From assembly GCA_945877815.1 (NCBI GenBank), contig CAMDWJ010000007.1:54266-118265 (forward strand): DNA of 64,000 bases, in the 5' to 3' direction. Source of the DNA: Caenispirillum bisanense (GTDB lineage: Bacteria; Pseudomonadota; Alphaproteobacteria; Rhodospirillales; UBA2165). The position numbers were made by a program, and so were the translations under genes. Positions 1 to 8,888 of this stretch are shown here, in pieces (the first letter of the stretch is position 1; each line of letters opens with the position of its first letter). The notes below the pieces were generated by a model, which had not been told where the DNA came from, ran no database searches, and saw only the letters and a program-made list of their open reading frames with translations.

Positions 1-62
1 GTCGCGCGGTTTACGATGGGCGCGTCGAGCCCGGCGCCGCGCAGGCGTTGCTCGATCGATGA
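1..62 (+). CDS. hisA: HisA C-terminal fragment (gene enters from left edge)
   Basis: The first 62 bases read in frame as RAVYDGRVEPGAAQALLDR followed by TGA. This matches the C-terminal tail of phosphoribosylformimino-5-aminoimidazole carboxamide ribotide isomerase (HisA), in which a G-[RK]-A-[LV]-Y-[DE]-G segment precedes the last helix. HisA catalyses the histidine-pathway step just before HisF, and the hisA-hisF order with a short gap is usual in alphaproteobacteria. Only about 20 codons are visible, so the call rests on this tail and on the neighbouring hisF. Confidence 0.75.
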   Translation, partial: RAVYDGRVEPGAAQALLDR

Positions 63-81
63 CAAAGATTTGGGTAAAAGT

Positions 82-145
82 TTTTTTCCCGTCCCCGCGA
101 AAGCGGGAATCCAGCTGGATGCCCGCCTGCGCGGGCATGACGAAG
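82..145. repeat. Dispersed palindromic (REP-like) element
   Basis: The hisA-hisF gap holds two adjacent inverted repeats: CCCGCGAAAGCGGG, then ATGCCCGC-CTGC-GCGGGCAT. Palindromes of this GATGCCCGC...GCGGGCATGACG type are common dispersed intergenic repeats in alphaproteobacterial chromosomes. A related one lies at 1325-1355. It could act as an RNA stem inside the his transcript, but nothing here shows a specific role. Confidence 0.6.
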
Positions 146-155
146 GGTATTTAGA

Positions 156-932
156 ATGCTGACGGTGCGCATCATTCCCTGCCTCGACGTCGACAAGGGC
201 CGCGTGGTCAAGGGCGTGAACTTCGTCGATCTGCGCGACGCCGGCGATCCGGTGGAACAGGCGAAACTTTACGACGCCGCCGGCGCCGACGAACTCACCT
301 TTCTCGACATCACCGCGAGCCATGAGAACCGCGACACCATCTTCGACGTGGTGCGCCGCACCGCCGAGCAGTGTTTCATGCCGGTTACCGTGGGCGGTGG
401 TGTGCGCGCCATCGAAGACGTACGCAAACTTCTGCTGGCGGGTGCGGACAAGGTCTCGATCAATTCCGCAGCCATTGCCAATCCGCCGTTCGTTGCCGAG
501 GCTGCCAACAAATTCGGCAGCCAATGCATCGTCGTCGCCATCGATGCGAAAAAGGTTGGGGACCATTTCGAAATATTCACTCACGGCGGGCGGCGCGCGA
601 CCGGCATTGAGGCGGTGGGTTGGGCGCAGCGCATGGCCGAATTGGGAGCGGGCGAAATCCTGCTTACCTCGATGGACCGCGACGGCACTAAGATCGGCTT
701 CGATCTGCCGCTGACCCGCGCGATCGCCGATGCGGTGAGCATTCCGGTGATCGCGTCCGGCGGCGTCGGCACACTCGACCATCTGGTCGCGGGTGTGACC
801 GAAGGCCATGCGAGCGCGGTGCTCGCCGCCTCGATTTTCCATTTCGGCACCTTTTCCATCGCCGAGGCCAAGGATCATATGCGCCGCGCGGGCCTTCCCA
901 TCCGCGGTGCCGATCAGGGAGATGCGTTATGA
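156..932 (+). CDS. hisF: Imidazole glycerol phosphate synthase, cyclase subunit HisF
   Basis: HisF pairs with the glutaminase HisH. It uses the released ammonia to convert PRFAR to imidazole glycerol phosphate and AICAR in cytosolic histidine biosynthesis. The 258-residue protein has normal length and a full TIM barrel. It has the N-terminal IIPCLDV motif with catalytic Asp11, a second catalytic Asp in VVAIDAK near residue 130, and phosphate-binding glycine loops (GGGVRAI, ASGGVG). The ATG at 156 directly precedes the conserved N-terminus. The stop overlaps the start of hisE by 4 nt, so translation is probably coupled. HisH is not in the window. Confidence 0.98.
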   Translation: MLTVRIIPCLDVDKGRVVKGVNFVDLRDAGDPVEQAKLYDAAGADELTFLDITASHENRDTIFDVVRRTAEQCFMPVTVGGGVRAIEDVRKLLLAGADKVSINSAAIANPPFVAEAANKFGSQCIVVAIDAKKVGDHFEIFTHGGRRATGIEAVGWAQRMAELGAGEILLTSMDRDGTKIGFDLPLTRAIADAVSIPVIASGGVGTLDHLVAGVTEGHASAVLAASIFHFGTFSIAEAKDHMRRAGLPIRGADQGDAL

Positions 933-1264
933 CAGCCGAGTTGGATGTGTGGATTCTCGAACGTTTGTTCGAGGTGATCGAAAGCCGGCGCGGCGCCGAT
1001 CCCGCGAGCTCCTATACCGCGAAACTGTTGGCGGCCGGTACACCGACGATCGCGCGCAAGCTGACCGAGGAAGCGACCGAAACCCTGATGGCGGCGGTCT
1101 CGGAAGGCAAGGAGCGCGTCGTCGCGGAAAGTGCCGATTTGCTCTACCATCTGCTGGTGCTCTGGGCGGCTGAGGGTGTCAAGCCGGTCGAGGTTTGGGC
1201 CGAACTCGCCAAGCGCGAGGGCATGAGCGGGATCGAGGAGAAGAATTCGCGTAACCTTAAGTAA
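929..1264 (+). CDS. hisE: Phosphoribosyl-ATP pyrophosphatase HisE
   Basis: HisE hydrolyses phosphoribosyl-ATP to phosphoribosyl-AMP, the second step of histidine synthesis. At 111 residues it is a stand-alone HisE, not a HisIE fusion. The all-alpha MazG-like fold is recognisable from [12 protein letters not shown] and the acidic [13 protein letters not shown] helix, which carry the metal-binding Glu and Asp residues. It overlaps hisF in an ATGA arrangement and closes the his operon visible here. Confidence 0.96.
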   Translation: MTAELDVWILERLFEVIESRRGADPASSYTAKLLAAGTPTIARKLTEEATETLMAAVSEGKERVVAESADLLYHLLVLWAAEGVKPVEVWAELAKREGMSGIEEKNSRNLK

Positions 1265-1324
1265 AAAGCCGTCATGGCCGCACTTGTTGCGGCCATCCAC
1301 GAACTTCACGGCGTTTCGGCCACG

Positions 1325-1355
1325 TGGATGCCCGGATCAAGTCCGGGCATGACGC
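1325..1355. repeat. Dispersed palindromic repeat
   Basis: ATGCCCGGA-TCAAG-TCCGGGCAT is a perfect 9-bp inverted repeat ending in GACGCC, directly before the HIT gene. It belongs to the widespread ATGCCCGGATCAAGTCCGGGCATGACG type of alphaproteobacterial intergenic repeat. A second stem just upstream (ATGGCCGCA...TGCGGCCAT, 1274-1296) follows the hisE stop. Neither stem has a T-run, so neither looks like a classic terminator. Confidence 0.6.
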
Positions 1356-1361
1356 CCAGAA

Positions 1362-1742
1362 ATGGAGGCGTTTGTGGCCGTTTACGACGACAATAATCTC
1401 TTCGCCAAAATTTTGCGGGGCGAGATTCCCTGCAAAAAGGTCTACGAGGACCAATATGCCTTGGCCTTCCACGACATCAATCCGCAGGCCCCGACCCATA
1501 TCCTGGTGATTCCCAAAGGCAAATACCTCTCCTACGACGATTATTCGCAAAAAGCCTCGGCCGAGGAAATCGCCGGGCTGATGCGCGCGGTCGGGACAGT
1601 CGCCCGCGAAATTGGCCTGGATGCGCCCGGATACCGGATTTTGTCCAATATCGGCACCGATGGCGGCCAGGAAGTGCCGCATCTGCATTTTCACCTGTTC
1701 GGGGGCCGGCGCCTCGGCCCGATGCTCAAGCGTGACAATTAA
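1362..1742 (+). CDS. HIT-family nucleotide hydrolase
   Basis: This is a histidine-triad (HINT/HIT) protein of about 126 residues. The family hydrolyses nucleoside phosphoramidates or transfers AMP in the cytosol. The C-terminal signature HLHFHLFGG contains the HxHxH catalytic triad, and the N-terminal half has the usual NNLFAKILRGEIPCKKVYED beta-hairpin. The ATG at 1362 and a GTG at 1374 are both possible starts. The GTG gives an N-terminus closer to typical family members. HIT genes often lie near hisE in alphaproteobacteria, but a metabolic link is not established. Confidence 0.93.
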   Translation: MEAFVAVYDDNNLFAKILRGEIPCKKVYEDQYALAFHDINPQAPTHILVIPKGKYLSYDDYSQKASAEEIAGLMRAVGTVAREIGLDAPGYRILSNIGTDGGQEVPHLHFHLFGGRRLGPMLKRDN

Positions 1743-1796
1743 TCGGGCGCCAAGGCTCTTAAAGCGCCGTTAACCGGAATGGTATAGAACGGGTCC

Positions 1797-2117
1797 ATGG
1801 CGGATAACGACACCATCGGACAAACCCTCGGCGCGGCTTTTCTCGATGCCAGCGAATCGAAAAATGGCGCGATCATGGATGTCGATATCGACATCGTCGC
1901 GGTGCTCGGCACTGCGGAACTCAAGATTTCCCAAATCCTGCAACTCGGCCGCGGCGCGGTCGTCGAACTTGATCGCCGCATCGGCGAGCCGGTCGATCTA
2001 CAGGCCGAACGCCGCCTCATCGCGCGCGGCGAGGTCGTGGTGGTCGAGGACAAGCTCGCCGTCCAATTGACCGAGATCGTGAAGCGCAATCGCACGGACA
2101 GCCGTAACGCGATCTAA
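1797..2117 (+). CDS. fliN: FliN-like flagellar motor switch protein (SpoA domain)
   Basis: This 106-residue protein consists of one SpoA (surface presentation of antigens) domain. The segment from VDIDIVAVLGTAELKISQIL through VELDRRIGEPVDL to NRLIARGEVVVVEDKLAV-type sequence follows FliN/YscQ C-domains closely. FliN forms the lower C-ring of the flagellar motor with FliM and takes part in switching and in docking the export apparatus. No other flagellar gene is visible in the 64 kb, so it is an orphan between a HIT gene and the oxygenase modules. A type III secretion homologue is a less likely alternative. Confidence 0.85.
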   Translation: MADNDTIGQTLGAAFLDASESKNGAIMDVDIDIVAVLGTAELKISQILQLGRGAVVELDRRIGEPVDLQAERRLIARGEVVVVEDKLAVQLTEIVKRNRTDSRNAI

Positions 2118-2217
2118 GTGGCTGCGGGCTCATCGCTCCTTTTTTCACACCTGCCGATCTCTTCGAAATCCGAGCACCATGGATGGAATTGCGGCTGCGT
2201 CGCGATTGCGAATTATC

Positions 2218-2277
2218 GTTAATCAAGTTCCGTATCTGATTAAGTCGCTTTACAAGTTGTGGCCGGGGTCTCAGAAT
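2218..2277 (+). promoter_or_regulatory. Module 1 promoter and operator, shared with modules 2 and 3
   Basis: The sequence reads GTTAA-N18-TAAGTCGC, then TTTACA (-35-like, 2249-2254), 17 nt, and CAGAAT (-10-like, 2272-2277). The same elements with identical spacing occur before the other two Rieske genes (6302-6361 and 8889-8948), although the intervening bases differ. Conservation of motif and spacing inside divergent sequence suggests a real promoter with an upstream regulator site. The regulator is not identified in the window. Confidence 0.65.
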
Positions 2278-2326
2278 TTTCCCCTGTTTCCGCATGGTCA
2301 TTACTAGGCAGTGGAGGATTTAATTT

Positions 2327-3610
2327 ATGTTGTCCCGTGAAGACAATTTTCGCCTGACCCGAGTTTCCGCAGGCACGCCCATGGGTGAAGTGATGCGCCG
2401 TTATTGGCAGCCTATTCTGCTCTCCAGCGAATTGCCGGAGCCCGATTGTGCGCCGGTGCGCGTGCGACTGCTCGGCGAAGACCTGATCGCATTTCGCGAC
2501 ACGTCGGGTCGGATCGGGCTGGTCGACGCCTATTGCCCGCACCGCCGGGCACCGATGTTCTACGGGCGCAACGAGGAATGTGGGCTGCGCTGCGTTTATC
2601 ACGGCTGGAAATTCGACGCCGAAGGCAATTGCGTGGATCTGCCGACCGAGCCGGTTTCGAGCAAGATGAAGGATCACATCAAGATCGCGGCCTATAAAAC
2701 CTATGAAAAAGCGGACCTCATTTGGGCCTATATGGGACCGACCGATATGATGCCCGAACCGCCCGACTACGAATGGATGCGCGCACCCAAAACTCACTTG
2801 CACGTTACCAAGACCTACGAACATTGCAATTGGCTCCAGGCGCTCGAAGGGGGTCTTGACACTGCCCATTCCTCCTTTCTTCACCGCGACAAATTGTGGG
2901 TGGGGAGCAAGCTGCGCGAACGCGACGGCGCCCCCCGTCTCGATGTCGAAAAAACCGACCACGGCTATACCTACATCTCGCACCGAAATTCAGGCGAAGA
3001 CGGCACCTATGTTCGGGTCTATCAGTACGTGATGCCGCATCAGCAGATGCGCGGCGGGGTGACGAAGGATCAGCAGCGCTACGATTATCCGAAACTCGAC
3101 GGACATCTGTGGGTGCCGATCGATGACCAGCAGACGATGGTCTATAACTGGGCCTGCGGCATCGATCACAATACGCCATTGCCGCTCGAGCATATGTTGA
3201 AGGCTGACACGGGCACGGGGCGTGGGCCCGACGACACGATCCCGGGCACCTTTAAGCTCAAGAAAAATCCATCCAACGATTACATGATCGATCGCGCCCT
3301 GCAGAAGGCGACGAGCTATACCGGCATCACCGGCGTGAATACGCAGGATTTTGCGCTCCAAGAGAGCATGGGCGGCGACGGCAGTGGACCGATTTGCGAC
3401 CGTAGTAAAGAAAATCTGGGTTCGACCGATAAGGCGATCATCGCCATGCGCAATCTTCTGCTGGAAGCGACCCGTGACGTCGCGGCCGGCAAACGTCCGC
3501 GCGGCGCCGATCCCAAAAGTCATTGCGCGACGCGTCCATTCGATACGCTGGTCCCGCCGAATACCGATTGGCGTAAGGAAATGGAATATGACCTGAAGCC
3601 GAAGTGGTGA
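2327..3610 (+). CDS. Rieske non-haem iron ring-hydroxylating oxygenase, module 1
   Basis: This is an oxygenase alpha subunit of the phthalate 4,5-dioxygenase / vanillate demethylase type, 427 residues. It should bind a Rieske [2Fe-2S] cluster through CPH...CVYH (near residues 70-92). Mononuclear iron would be held by the DTAHSSFLH motif near residues 180-190. Such enzymes hydroxylate or demethylate aromatic acids and need a reductase, which is not encoded nearby. The start follows GGAGG at 7-11 nt spacing. The protein is very similar by eye to the products at 6412 and 8995, and a binding-protein gene follows after 46 bp. The substrate cannot be told from the sequence. Confidence 0.92.
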   Translation: MLSREDNFRLTRVSAGTPMGEVMRRYWQPILLSSELPEPDCAPVRVRLLGEDLIAFRDTSGRIGLVDAYCPHRRAPMFYGRNEECGLRCVYHGWKFDAEGNCVDLPTEPVSSKMKDHIKIAAYKTYEKADLIWAYMGPTDMMPEPPDYEWMRAPKTHLHVTKTYEHCNWLQALEGGLDTAHSSFLHRDKLWVGSKLRERDGAPRLDVEKTDHGYTYISHRNSGEDGTYVRVYQYVMPHQQMRGGVTKDQQRYDYPKLDGHLWVPIDDQQTMVYNWACGIDHNTPLPLEHMLKADTGTGRGPDDTIPGTFKLKKNPSNDYMIDRALQKATSYTGITGVNTQDFALQESMGGDGSGPICDRSKENLGSTDKAIIAMRNLLLEATRDVAAGKRPRGADPKSHCATRPFDTLVPPNTDWRKEMEYDLKPKW

Positions 3611-3656
3611 ACGGATAATTCGACCAAAAACAAAACTTCGGGGAGGACTTGAATTG

Positions 3657-4751
3657 ATGTGGTTTCGCATCGGCCTGCTATGGGCCGTCATAGCCTTGTT
3701 TTGCCCAGTCACCGGCGCACTGGCGCAATCGTGGCAGGACGAGTGGGCTTCGACGGTCGCGAAGGCCAAGGGCAAGCCCTTGGTCGTCGTGCACGCTGAA
3801 GGCGGGGCCTTCGGACAAGTCCTCTCCGAATTCTCCAAGAAGTTCGGCGTCGACGTCCAAGCGACCGTGGGCCGCCCGTCGTCAATTTTGGCGCGGATGC
3901 AGACCGAGCAGAAAAACGGGCAGTTCGTCTGGGATATCTGGATGGGTGGCACGTCGAACATGGTCAATGCCGCCGCGCCGGCCGGCATGCTCGAGCCGAT
4001 GGAAAAATATTATATCCTGCCTGAAGTGAAGGAGCCGTCGAATTGGCGTCATCCGGATTTCATTTTCGGCGATTCCGGGCGGACGGCATTCGCGTTCGTC
4101 AACAAGCTCGAATTTTTCGTGACGCGCAATACGTCAGTTCTGCCAGAAATCAAAGTCGAAACCTGGGACGATCTGCTGAATCCCAAGCTCAAAGGTAAAA
4201 TCTCGATCCGCGATGCCTCGGTGCCGAACGCGACGATTTTCGCTCTTGCGACCGCCTATGGCGCAAAGGGACCGGACTTCATGCGCAAGCTGCTAAGGGA
4301 TCAGGATCTCAAGGTCTTCGAGAATCCGCAACAGCTCGATACCTCCATCATCCGCGGAGGCCAGGCGGTCGCGTTCGGGATGCTCGAAGAAACCCTCGAT
4401 CGATGCCGGACGGATGGCGGGTGCAAGGATTTGGAGCTGATCCGGCCGTTCGGGGCGTCGATTTCCACCGGGATATCGATTCCCAAGAATCCGCCGCATG
4501 TCGAGACGACCAAACTCTGGATCAATTGGCTGCTGTCGCGCGAAGGCCAACAGGCGTGGGTCAATGCCTGGGCGAAGTTCAATACCGGTGGCGCGGTGTC
4601 CATGCGCAAGGACGTTCCGCCGGCGCCAGGTCACGAAAAGTTTCTGCCCGATTTCAACAAGCCCGAACAATATGTCTTCGTCTCTTCGGAAAAGGGCAGC
4701 GCCGAGGTCGATGCGACCATCAAATTGTTCAAAGACGTGATGGGGAAATAA
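3657..4751 (+). CDS. Periplasmic ABC-type solute-binding protein, module 1
   Basis: This is an extracellular solute-binding protein of the iron/polyamine-like family 1 fold, about 364 residues. A Sec signal peptide (hydrophobic stretch ending TGALAQ) targets it to the periplasm. The body has two alpha/beta lobes with the family's [17 protein letters not shown] and [11 protein letters not shown] segments. The ATG at 3657 sits behind GGGGAGG; the in-frame TTG at 3654 is an alternative. It is probably co-transcribed with the oxygenase before it and the UxaA gene after it (26 bp away). No permease or ATPase gene is nearby, so it must use a transporter encoded elsewhere or serve as a sensor. Confidence 0.88.
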   Translation: MWFRIGLLWAVIALFCPVTGALAQSWQDEWASTVAKAKGKPLVVVHAEGGAFGQVLSEFSKKFGVDVQATVGRPSSILARMQTEQKNGQFVWDIWMGGTSNMVNAAAPAGMLEPMEKYYILPEVKEPSNWRHPDFIFGDSGRTAFAFVNKLEFFVTRNTSVLPEIKVETWDDLLNPKLKGKISIRDASVPNATIFALATAYGAKGPDFMRKLLRDQDLKVFENPQQLDTSIIRGGQAVAFGMLEETLDRCRTDGGCKDLELIRPFGASISTGISIPKNPPHVETTKLWINWLLSREGQQAWVNAWAKFNTGGAVSMRKDVPPAPGHEKFLPDFNKPEQYVFVSSEKGSAEVDATIKLFKDVMGK

Positions 4752-4777
4752 TCCGGCTTTCGCGATAGGATAGCGAC

Positions 4778-6289
4778 ATGGCCGTTCCGCTGACCATCCG
4801 CCTGCATCCCAACGACAATGTCGTGGTCGCGCGCATGGATATCCTGCCCGGCACCCCGGTCGAGGGCGATGTCGCGGCCGCCCAGCTCATCCCGCCCGGC
4901 CACAAGATACTAACCCGTGCGGTGAAACGCGGAGAGCCCATCCGCAAATACAATCAGATCATCGGTTTCGCGACCGAGGATCTGGCGCCGGGTTCGCATA
5001 TCCATACGCACAATTGCGTCATGGCCGATTTCGAACGCGATTATGCCTTCTGCGCCGACGCGCGTCCGACCGATTTTTTCGCGGCGCCGGCCACGTTCCA
5101 AGGCTATCGCCGCGCCGATGGGCGGGCGGCGACGCGCAATTTTATCGGCATCGTGACGACCGTGAATTGTTCGGCCGCGACCAGCCGCATGATCGCGAAC
5201 AAGGTCGCACCCTTGTTGGAGGCGTTTCCGAATATCGACGGCATCGTGCCGCTCACCCATGCCGGCGGCTGCGGGATGGCATCCTCGGGCGTCGAGATGG
5301 ATGTGCTGCGCCGTACGCTCGGCGGTTACGCGCGCCACGCCAATATGGGCGCGGTGATGATGTTGGGGCTCGGCTGCGAGACCAATCAGATCTCGTCGCT
5401 GATGAAAGCCGAAGGCCTTGCCGAAGGACCGAAGCTCATTCCCATGGCGATCCAGGATGAAGGAGGGGTCGCCAAAACCGTGGCGCGCGCGGTTGGCTTC
5501 ATCAAGGATATCCTGCCCGAGGCGAACAAGGTCGAGCGCGTCACAATCCCTGCCTCCGAACTTATCCTCGCCTTGCAATGCGGCGGCTCTGACGGCTATT
5601 CGGGCATCTCGGCCAATCCGGCGCTGGGTTACGCGGTCGATTTGCTGGTGCGCCACGGCGGCACCGCGGCCTTGTCGGAAACGCCCGAGATCTACGGTGC
5701 GGAACATTTGCTGACGCGCCGCGCCGTCAGCCGCGCCGTCGGCGAAAAAATCGTCGAACGAATCAAATGGTGGGAAGATCATTGCGCGCGCACCGGCGGC
5801 GCGATGAACAACAATCCGTCCGCCGGCAACAAGGTGGGCGGGCTCACCACCATCCTCGAAAAGTCGCTGGGCGCGGTGGCCAAGGGTGGCACGACCAATC
5901 TTGTCGACGTTTATAAATATGCTGAACCCATCACGGCCAAGGGTTTCGTCTATATGGACGGGCCGGGCTACGATCCGGTTTCGGCGACCGGTCAGGTCGC
6001 GGGCGGCGCCAATATGCTGTGTTTCACCACCGGGCGCGGCAGCGTGTTCGGTTGCAAGCCGACGCCGTCCTTAAAGCTCGCCACCAATAGCACGGTCTAT
6101 CGCCGCATGACCGACGATATGGACATCAATTGCGGTACCGTCGTCGATGGCGAGGAAACGATCGCCTCCTGCGGCGAACGCATCTTCGATCTCATCCTGC
6201 GCACCGCGTCCGGCGAAAAGACCAAGAGCGAACTTCTGGGCATCGGCGACGACGAATTCGAACCGTGGAAGATCGGTGCGACCATGTGA
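4778..6289 (+). CDS. UxaA-family dehydratase (altronate/galactarate dehydratase-like)
   Basis: The protein has 503 residues: an N-terminal SAF domain (about 1-100) and a C-terminal UxaA/GarD catalytic domain. Family members dehydrate sugar acids such as altronate or galactarate, or cleave sulfolactate, using Fe2+. Visible family segments include NCSAATSRMIA, THAGGCGM, GCETNQI and LQCGGSDGYSGISANPALG. Several conserved Cys and His residues could hold the metal. It follows the module 1 binding protein by 26 bp and is absent from modules 2 and 3. This suggests that module 1 handles a hydroxy-acid substrate or product. The exact substrate is unknown. Confidence 0.9.
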   Translation: MAVPLTIRLHPNDNVVVARMDILPGTPVEGDVAAAQLIPPGHKILTRAVKRGEPIRKYNQIIGFATEDLAPGSHIHTHNCVMADFERDYAFCADARPTDFFAAPATFQGYRRADGRAATRNFIGIVTTVNCSAATSRMIANKVAPLLEAFPNIDGIVPLTHAGGCGMASSGVEMDVLRRTLGGYARHANMGAVMMLGLGCETNQISSLMKAEGLAEGPKLIPMAIQDEGGVAKTVARAVGFIKDILPEANKVERVTIPASELILALQCGGSDGYSGISANPALGYAVDLLVRHGGTAALSETPEIYGAEHLLTRRAVSRAVGEKIVERIKWWEDHCARTGGAMNNNPSAGNKVGGLTTILEKSLGAVAKGGTTNLVDVYKYAEPITAKGFVYMDGPGYDPVSATGQVAGGANMLCFTTGRGSVFGCKPTPSLKLATNSTVYRRMTDDMDINCGTVVDGEETIASCGERIFDLILRTASGEKTKSELLGIGDDEFEPWKIGATM

Positions 6290-6301
6290 GTCGCGCAAAT
6301 T

Positions 6302-6361
6302 GGTAACACAGTTTCCTAAGCAGCTAAGCCGCTTTACATTCGATCCCTGGCGCTCGAGAAT
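6302..6361 (+). promoter_or_regulatory. Module 2 promoter and operator
   Basis: GGTAA-N18-TAAGCCGC precedes TTTACA (6333-6338), then 17 nt and GAGAAT (6356-6361). Every element and spacer length matches the sites at 2218 and 8889. The position 51-110 bp before the Rieske start suits a sigma70-type promoter with an activator or repressor site just upstream. Confidence 0.65.
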
Positions 6362-6411
6362 TTGCCAGCATTTCGAGCCATTACATCCTTGGCAATTGGA
6401 GGGCTTCGTTC

Positions 6412-7695
6412 ATGTTGTCGCGCGAAGACAATATCCGCCTTACCCGCGTATCCCGCGGCACCCCCATGGGCGAGTTGATGCGCCGCTATTGGCAGCCCGC
6501 TCTACTGTCCGGCGAATTGCCCGAACCCGATTGCGCGCCTGTGCGCGTGCGGTTGCTTGGCGAGGATCTGATCGCGTTTCGCGATACCAACGGCAAGGTT
6601 GGCTTGGTCGATGCCTATTGCCCGCATCGGCGAGCCCCGATGTTCTACGGGCGCAATGAGGAGTGCGGCCTGCGCTGCGTCTATCACGGCTGGAAATTCG
6701 ATGCCGAGGGCAATTGCGTGGATCTACCGACCGAGCCGGCGTCGAGCAAGATGAAGGATCATATCAAGATCGCCGCCTACCCGACCTACGAGACAGCCGA
6801 GATCGTCTGGGCCTATCTTGGGCCGAAGAATGATATACCGGCGCCGCCCGATTACGAATGGATGCGCGCTCCGCACACGCACCTTCACGTGAACAAATCC
6901 TACGAACAATGCAATTGGTTGCAAGCGCTGGAAGGCGGGCTCGACACGGCACATTCGTCCTATCTGCACCGCAGCAAGACGTGGGCCGGCACCGAATTGC
7001 GCCAACGCGACGGCGCACCCCGCCTTGACGTCGAGCGAACCGATTGCGGTTATACCTATATCTCGCAGCGTAATGCGGGCGAGGATGGAACCTATGTGCG
7101 GGTCTATCAATTTGTGCTGCCGCATCAACAGATGCGTGGCGGTGTGACGAAGAACAAGGAACGTTGGGATGTGCCCAAATTCGACGGCCATCTCTGGGTA
7201 CCGATCGACGATGTCCAGACCAACGTCTATAACTGGGCTTGTAGCATCGATCACAATCATCCGATGCCGCGCGATTACATCGATCATCTGAACACCGTTT
7301 CGGGACGGGGTCCCAGTGATTTCATTCCGGGCACCTTCATTCCCAAACGTAATTTGTCGAACGACTATATGATCGATCGCGAGATGCAGAAGACCACCAA
7401 CTTCACTGGGATTCTGGGTATCAGCACGCAGGATTTCGCGCTGCAGGAAAGCATGGGCTCGCGCGATGATGGCCCGATCTGCGACCGTACCGGCGAGCAT
7501 CTCGGATCGACCGATAAAGCGATCATCGCCATGCGCAATATGCTGCTCGAAGCGACCCGCGATGTCGAAGCCGGCAAGCGTCCGCGCGGCGTCGAACCGC
7601 AGACCCATCGCGCCGTCAGGGCGTTCGATACGCTCGTCCCGCCGAACACCGATTGGCGTACCGAGATGGAGTACGACCTACGTCCGAAGTGGTGA
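6412..7695 (+). CDS. Rieske non-haem iron ring-hydroxylating oxygenase, module 2
   Basis: This is the second paralogue, again 427 residues. It has CPHRRAPMFYG and CVYHGWKFD for the Rieske cluster and DTAHSSYLH for catalytic iron. It begins MLSREDNIRL like module 1. A GGAGG Shine-Dalgarno sequence lies 10 nt before the ATG. Differences from module 1 are scattered and concentrate in the second half, where the substrate pocket of these enzymes lies. This fits divergence toward related but distinct substrates. Its own binding-protein gene follows after 55 bp. No reductase or ferredoxin gene is linked. Confidence 0.92.
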   Translation: MLSREDNIRLTRVSRGTPMGELMRRYWQPALLSGELPEPDCAPVRVRLLGEDLIAFRDTNGKVGLVDAYCPHRRAPMFYGRNEECGLRCVYHGWKFDAEGNCVDLPTEPASSKMKDHIKIAAYPTYETAEIVWAYLGPKNDIPAPPDYEWMRAPHTHLHVNKSYEQCNWLQALEGGLDTAHSSYLHRSKTWAGTELRQRDGAPRLDVERTDCGYTYISQRNAGEDGTYVRVYQFVLPHQQMRGGVTKNKERWDVPKFDGHLWVPIDDVQTNVYNWACSIDHNHPMPRDYIDHLNTVSGRGPSDFIPGTFIPKRNLSNDYMIDREMQKTTNFTGILGISTQDFALQESMGSRDDGPICDRTGEHLGSTDKAIIAMRNMLLEATRDVEAGKRPRGVEPQTHRAVRAFDTLVPPNTDWRTEMEYDLRPKW

Positions 7696-7750
7696 GCCTG
7701 GGGACTAGATGCGGAATGCCGATGTGAAAAAAATTGGTGGGAGGATAATC

Positions 7751-8839
7751 ATGTTCACGCGACTTATGGCGCTTCTGGTTCTGGCTTTGACGCTTCCGTT
7801 TGCCGCACAGGCGCAAGACTGGCAGGGCGAGTGGAAGGCGACAGCGGAAAAAGCCAAGAGCCAGACTCTGAAGCCGATCGTCGCCGGCGAGGAAGCCTAT
7901 AGTTTGATCTTCGCCGAGTTTACCAAGAAATTCGGCATCAAAACCGAACCAACGGTGGCCCGCCCGTCGGTGGCGCTGGCCCGCTTCCAGACGGAACAGA
8001 AAAATGGGCAGTTCAACTGGGATATCTGGATGGGCGGCACCTCCAACATGTCCAACGTCGCGTCTCCAGCGGGGCTTCTGGAACCGATGGAGAAATATTT
8101 CATCTCGCCGGAGGTAAAGGATCCGGCGGTTTGGCGCGATCCGCATTTCATATTTGGTGATCGCAAACGGAGCGTTTTCACCAACGCCAACCGGGTCGAA
8201 TTTTATGTGCTGCGCAACAACTCGGTTCTGCCGGAGGTTAAAGTCGAGACTTGGGACGATTTCCTGAATCCGAAACTCAAAGGCAAGATAGCGATCCGCG
8301 ATGCATCGGTACCCAATGCCGGAACATTCGCCCTGGCGACGGCCTACGGGGTAAAGGGAGAAGCATTTCTGCGCAAATTGTTGAAGGACCAGGAGCCCAA
8401 ATTTTACGAAAACCCGCAGCAGCTCGACGCTGCGATCACACGCGGCAGCGCCGCGCTGTCGATCGGTCTGGAAGCCTTTGTTTGGGACAAATGCCGCAAC
8501 GACGGGGGCTGCAAGGAAATCGACAATCTGCGCCAGTTCGGCGCCGCGACCTCGGCCGGGCTGTCGGTTCCTAAAAACCCGCCCAACGTCGAAGCCGTTA
8601 AGATATTTCTCAATTGGTTCCTGTCCAAAGAAGGACAGGAGTTCTGGGTCAAGGCTTGGGCCGAGAAAAACACCAGTGGCGCGCTCAGCATGCGTAAAGA
8701 CGTGGCTCCCGCGAAAGGACACGAAGCCTACCTTCCAGATTTCACGAAACCGGAGAATTACGTGTTCGTTTCGTCCGAAAAGGGCGGTGTCGAAGTCGAC
8801 GCTACCATAAAGATATTCAAGGAAGTGTCGGGGCATTAA
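7751..8839 (+). CDS. Periplasmic ABC-type solute-binding protein, module 2
   Basis: This is a family 1 solute-binding protein of 362 residues, paralogous to those at 3657 and 10320. The start is the ATG at 7751, with GGGAGG 6 nt upstream; the longer ORF from 7709 lacks a matching site. The signal peptide MFTRLMALLVLALTLPFAAQAQ ends in a signal peptidase I site. It has the shared [10 protein letters not shown] and [17 protein letters not shown] segments, but the stretches around the cleft (for example GLEAFVWDKC) differ from module 1. No membrane components accompany it. Confidence 0.88.
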   Translation: MFTRLMALLVLALTLPFAAQAQDWQGEWKATAEKAKSQTLKPIVAGEEAYSLIFAEFTKKFGIKTEPTVARPSVALARFQTEQKNGQFNWDIWMGGTSNMSNVASPAGLLEPMEKYFISPEVKDPAVWRDPHFIFGDRKRSVFTNANRVEFYVLRNNSVLPEVKVETWDDFLNPKLKGKIAIRDASVPNAGTFALATAYGVKGEAFLRKLLKDQEPKFYENPQQLDAAITRGSAALSIGLEAFVWDKCRNDGGCKEIDNLRQFGAATSAGLSVPKNPPNVEAVKIFLNWFLSKEGQEFWVKAWAEKNTSGALSMRKDVAPAKGHEAYLPDFTKPENYVFVSSEKGGVEVDATIKIFKEVSGH

Positions 8840-8888
8840 GCTCGTATCGGGTGAAATTGCCTTTTCTCGCGTTACTCAAGGCAACTTC

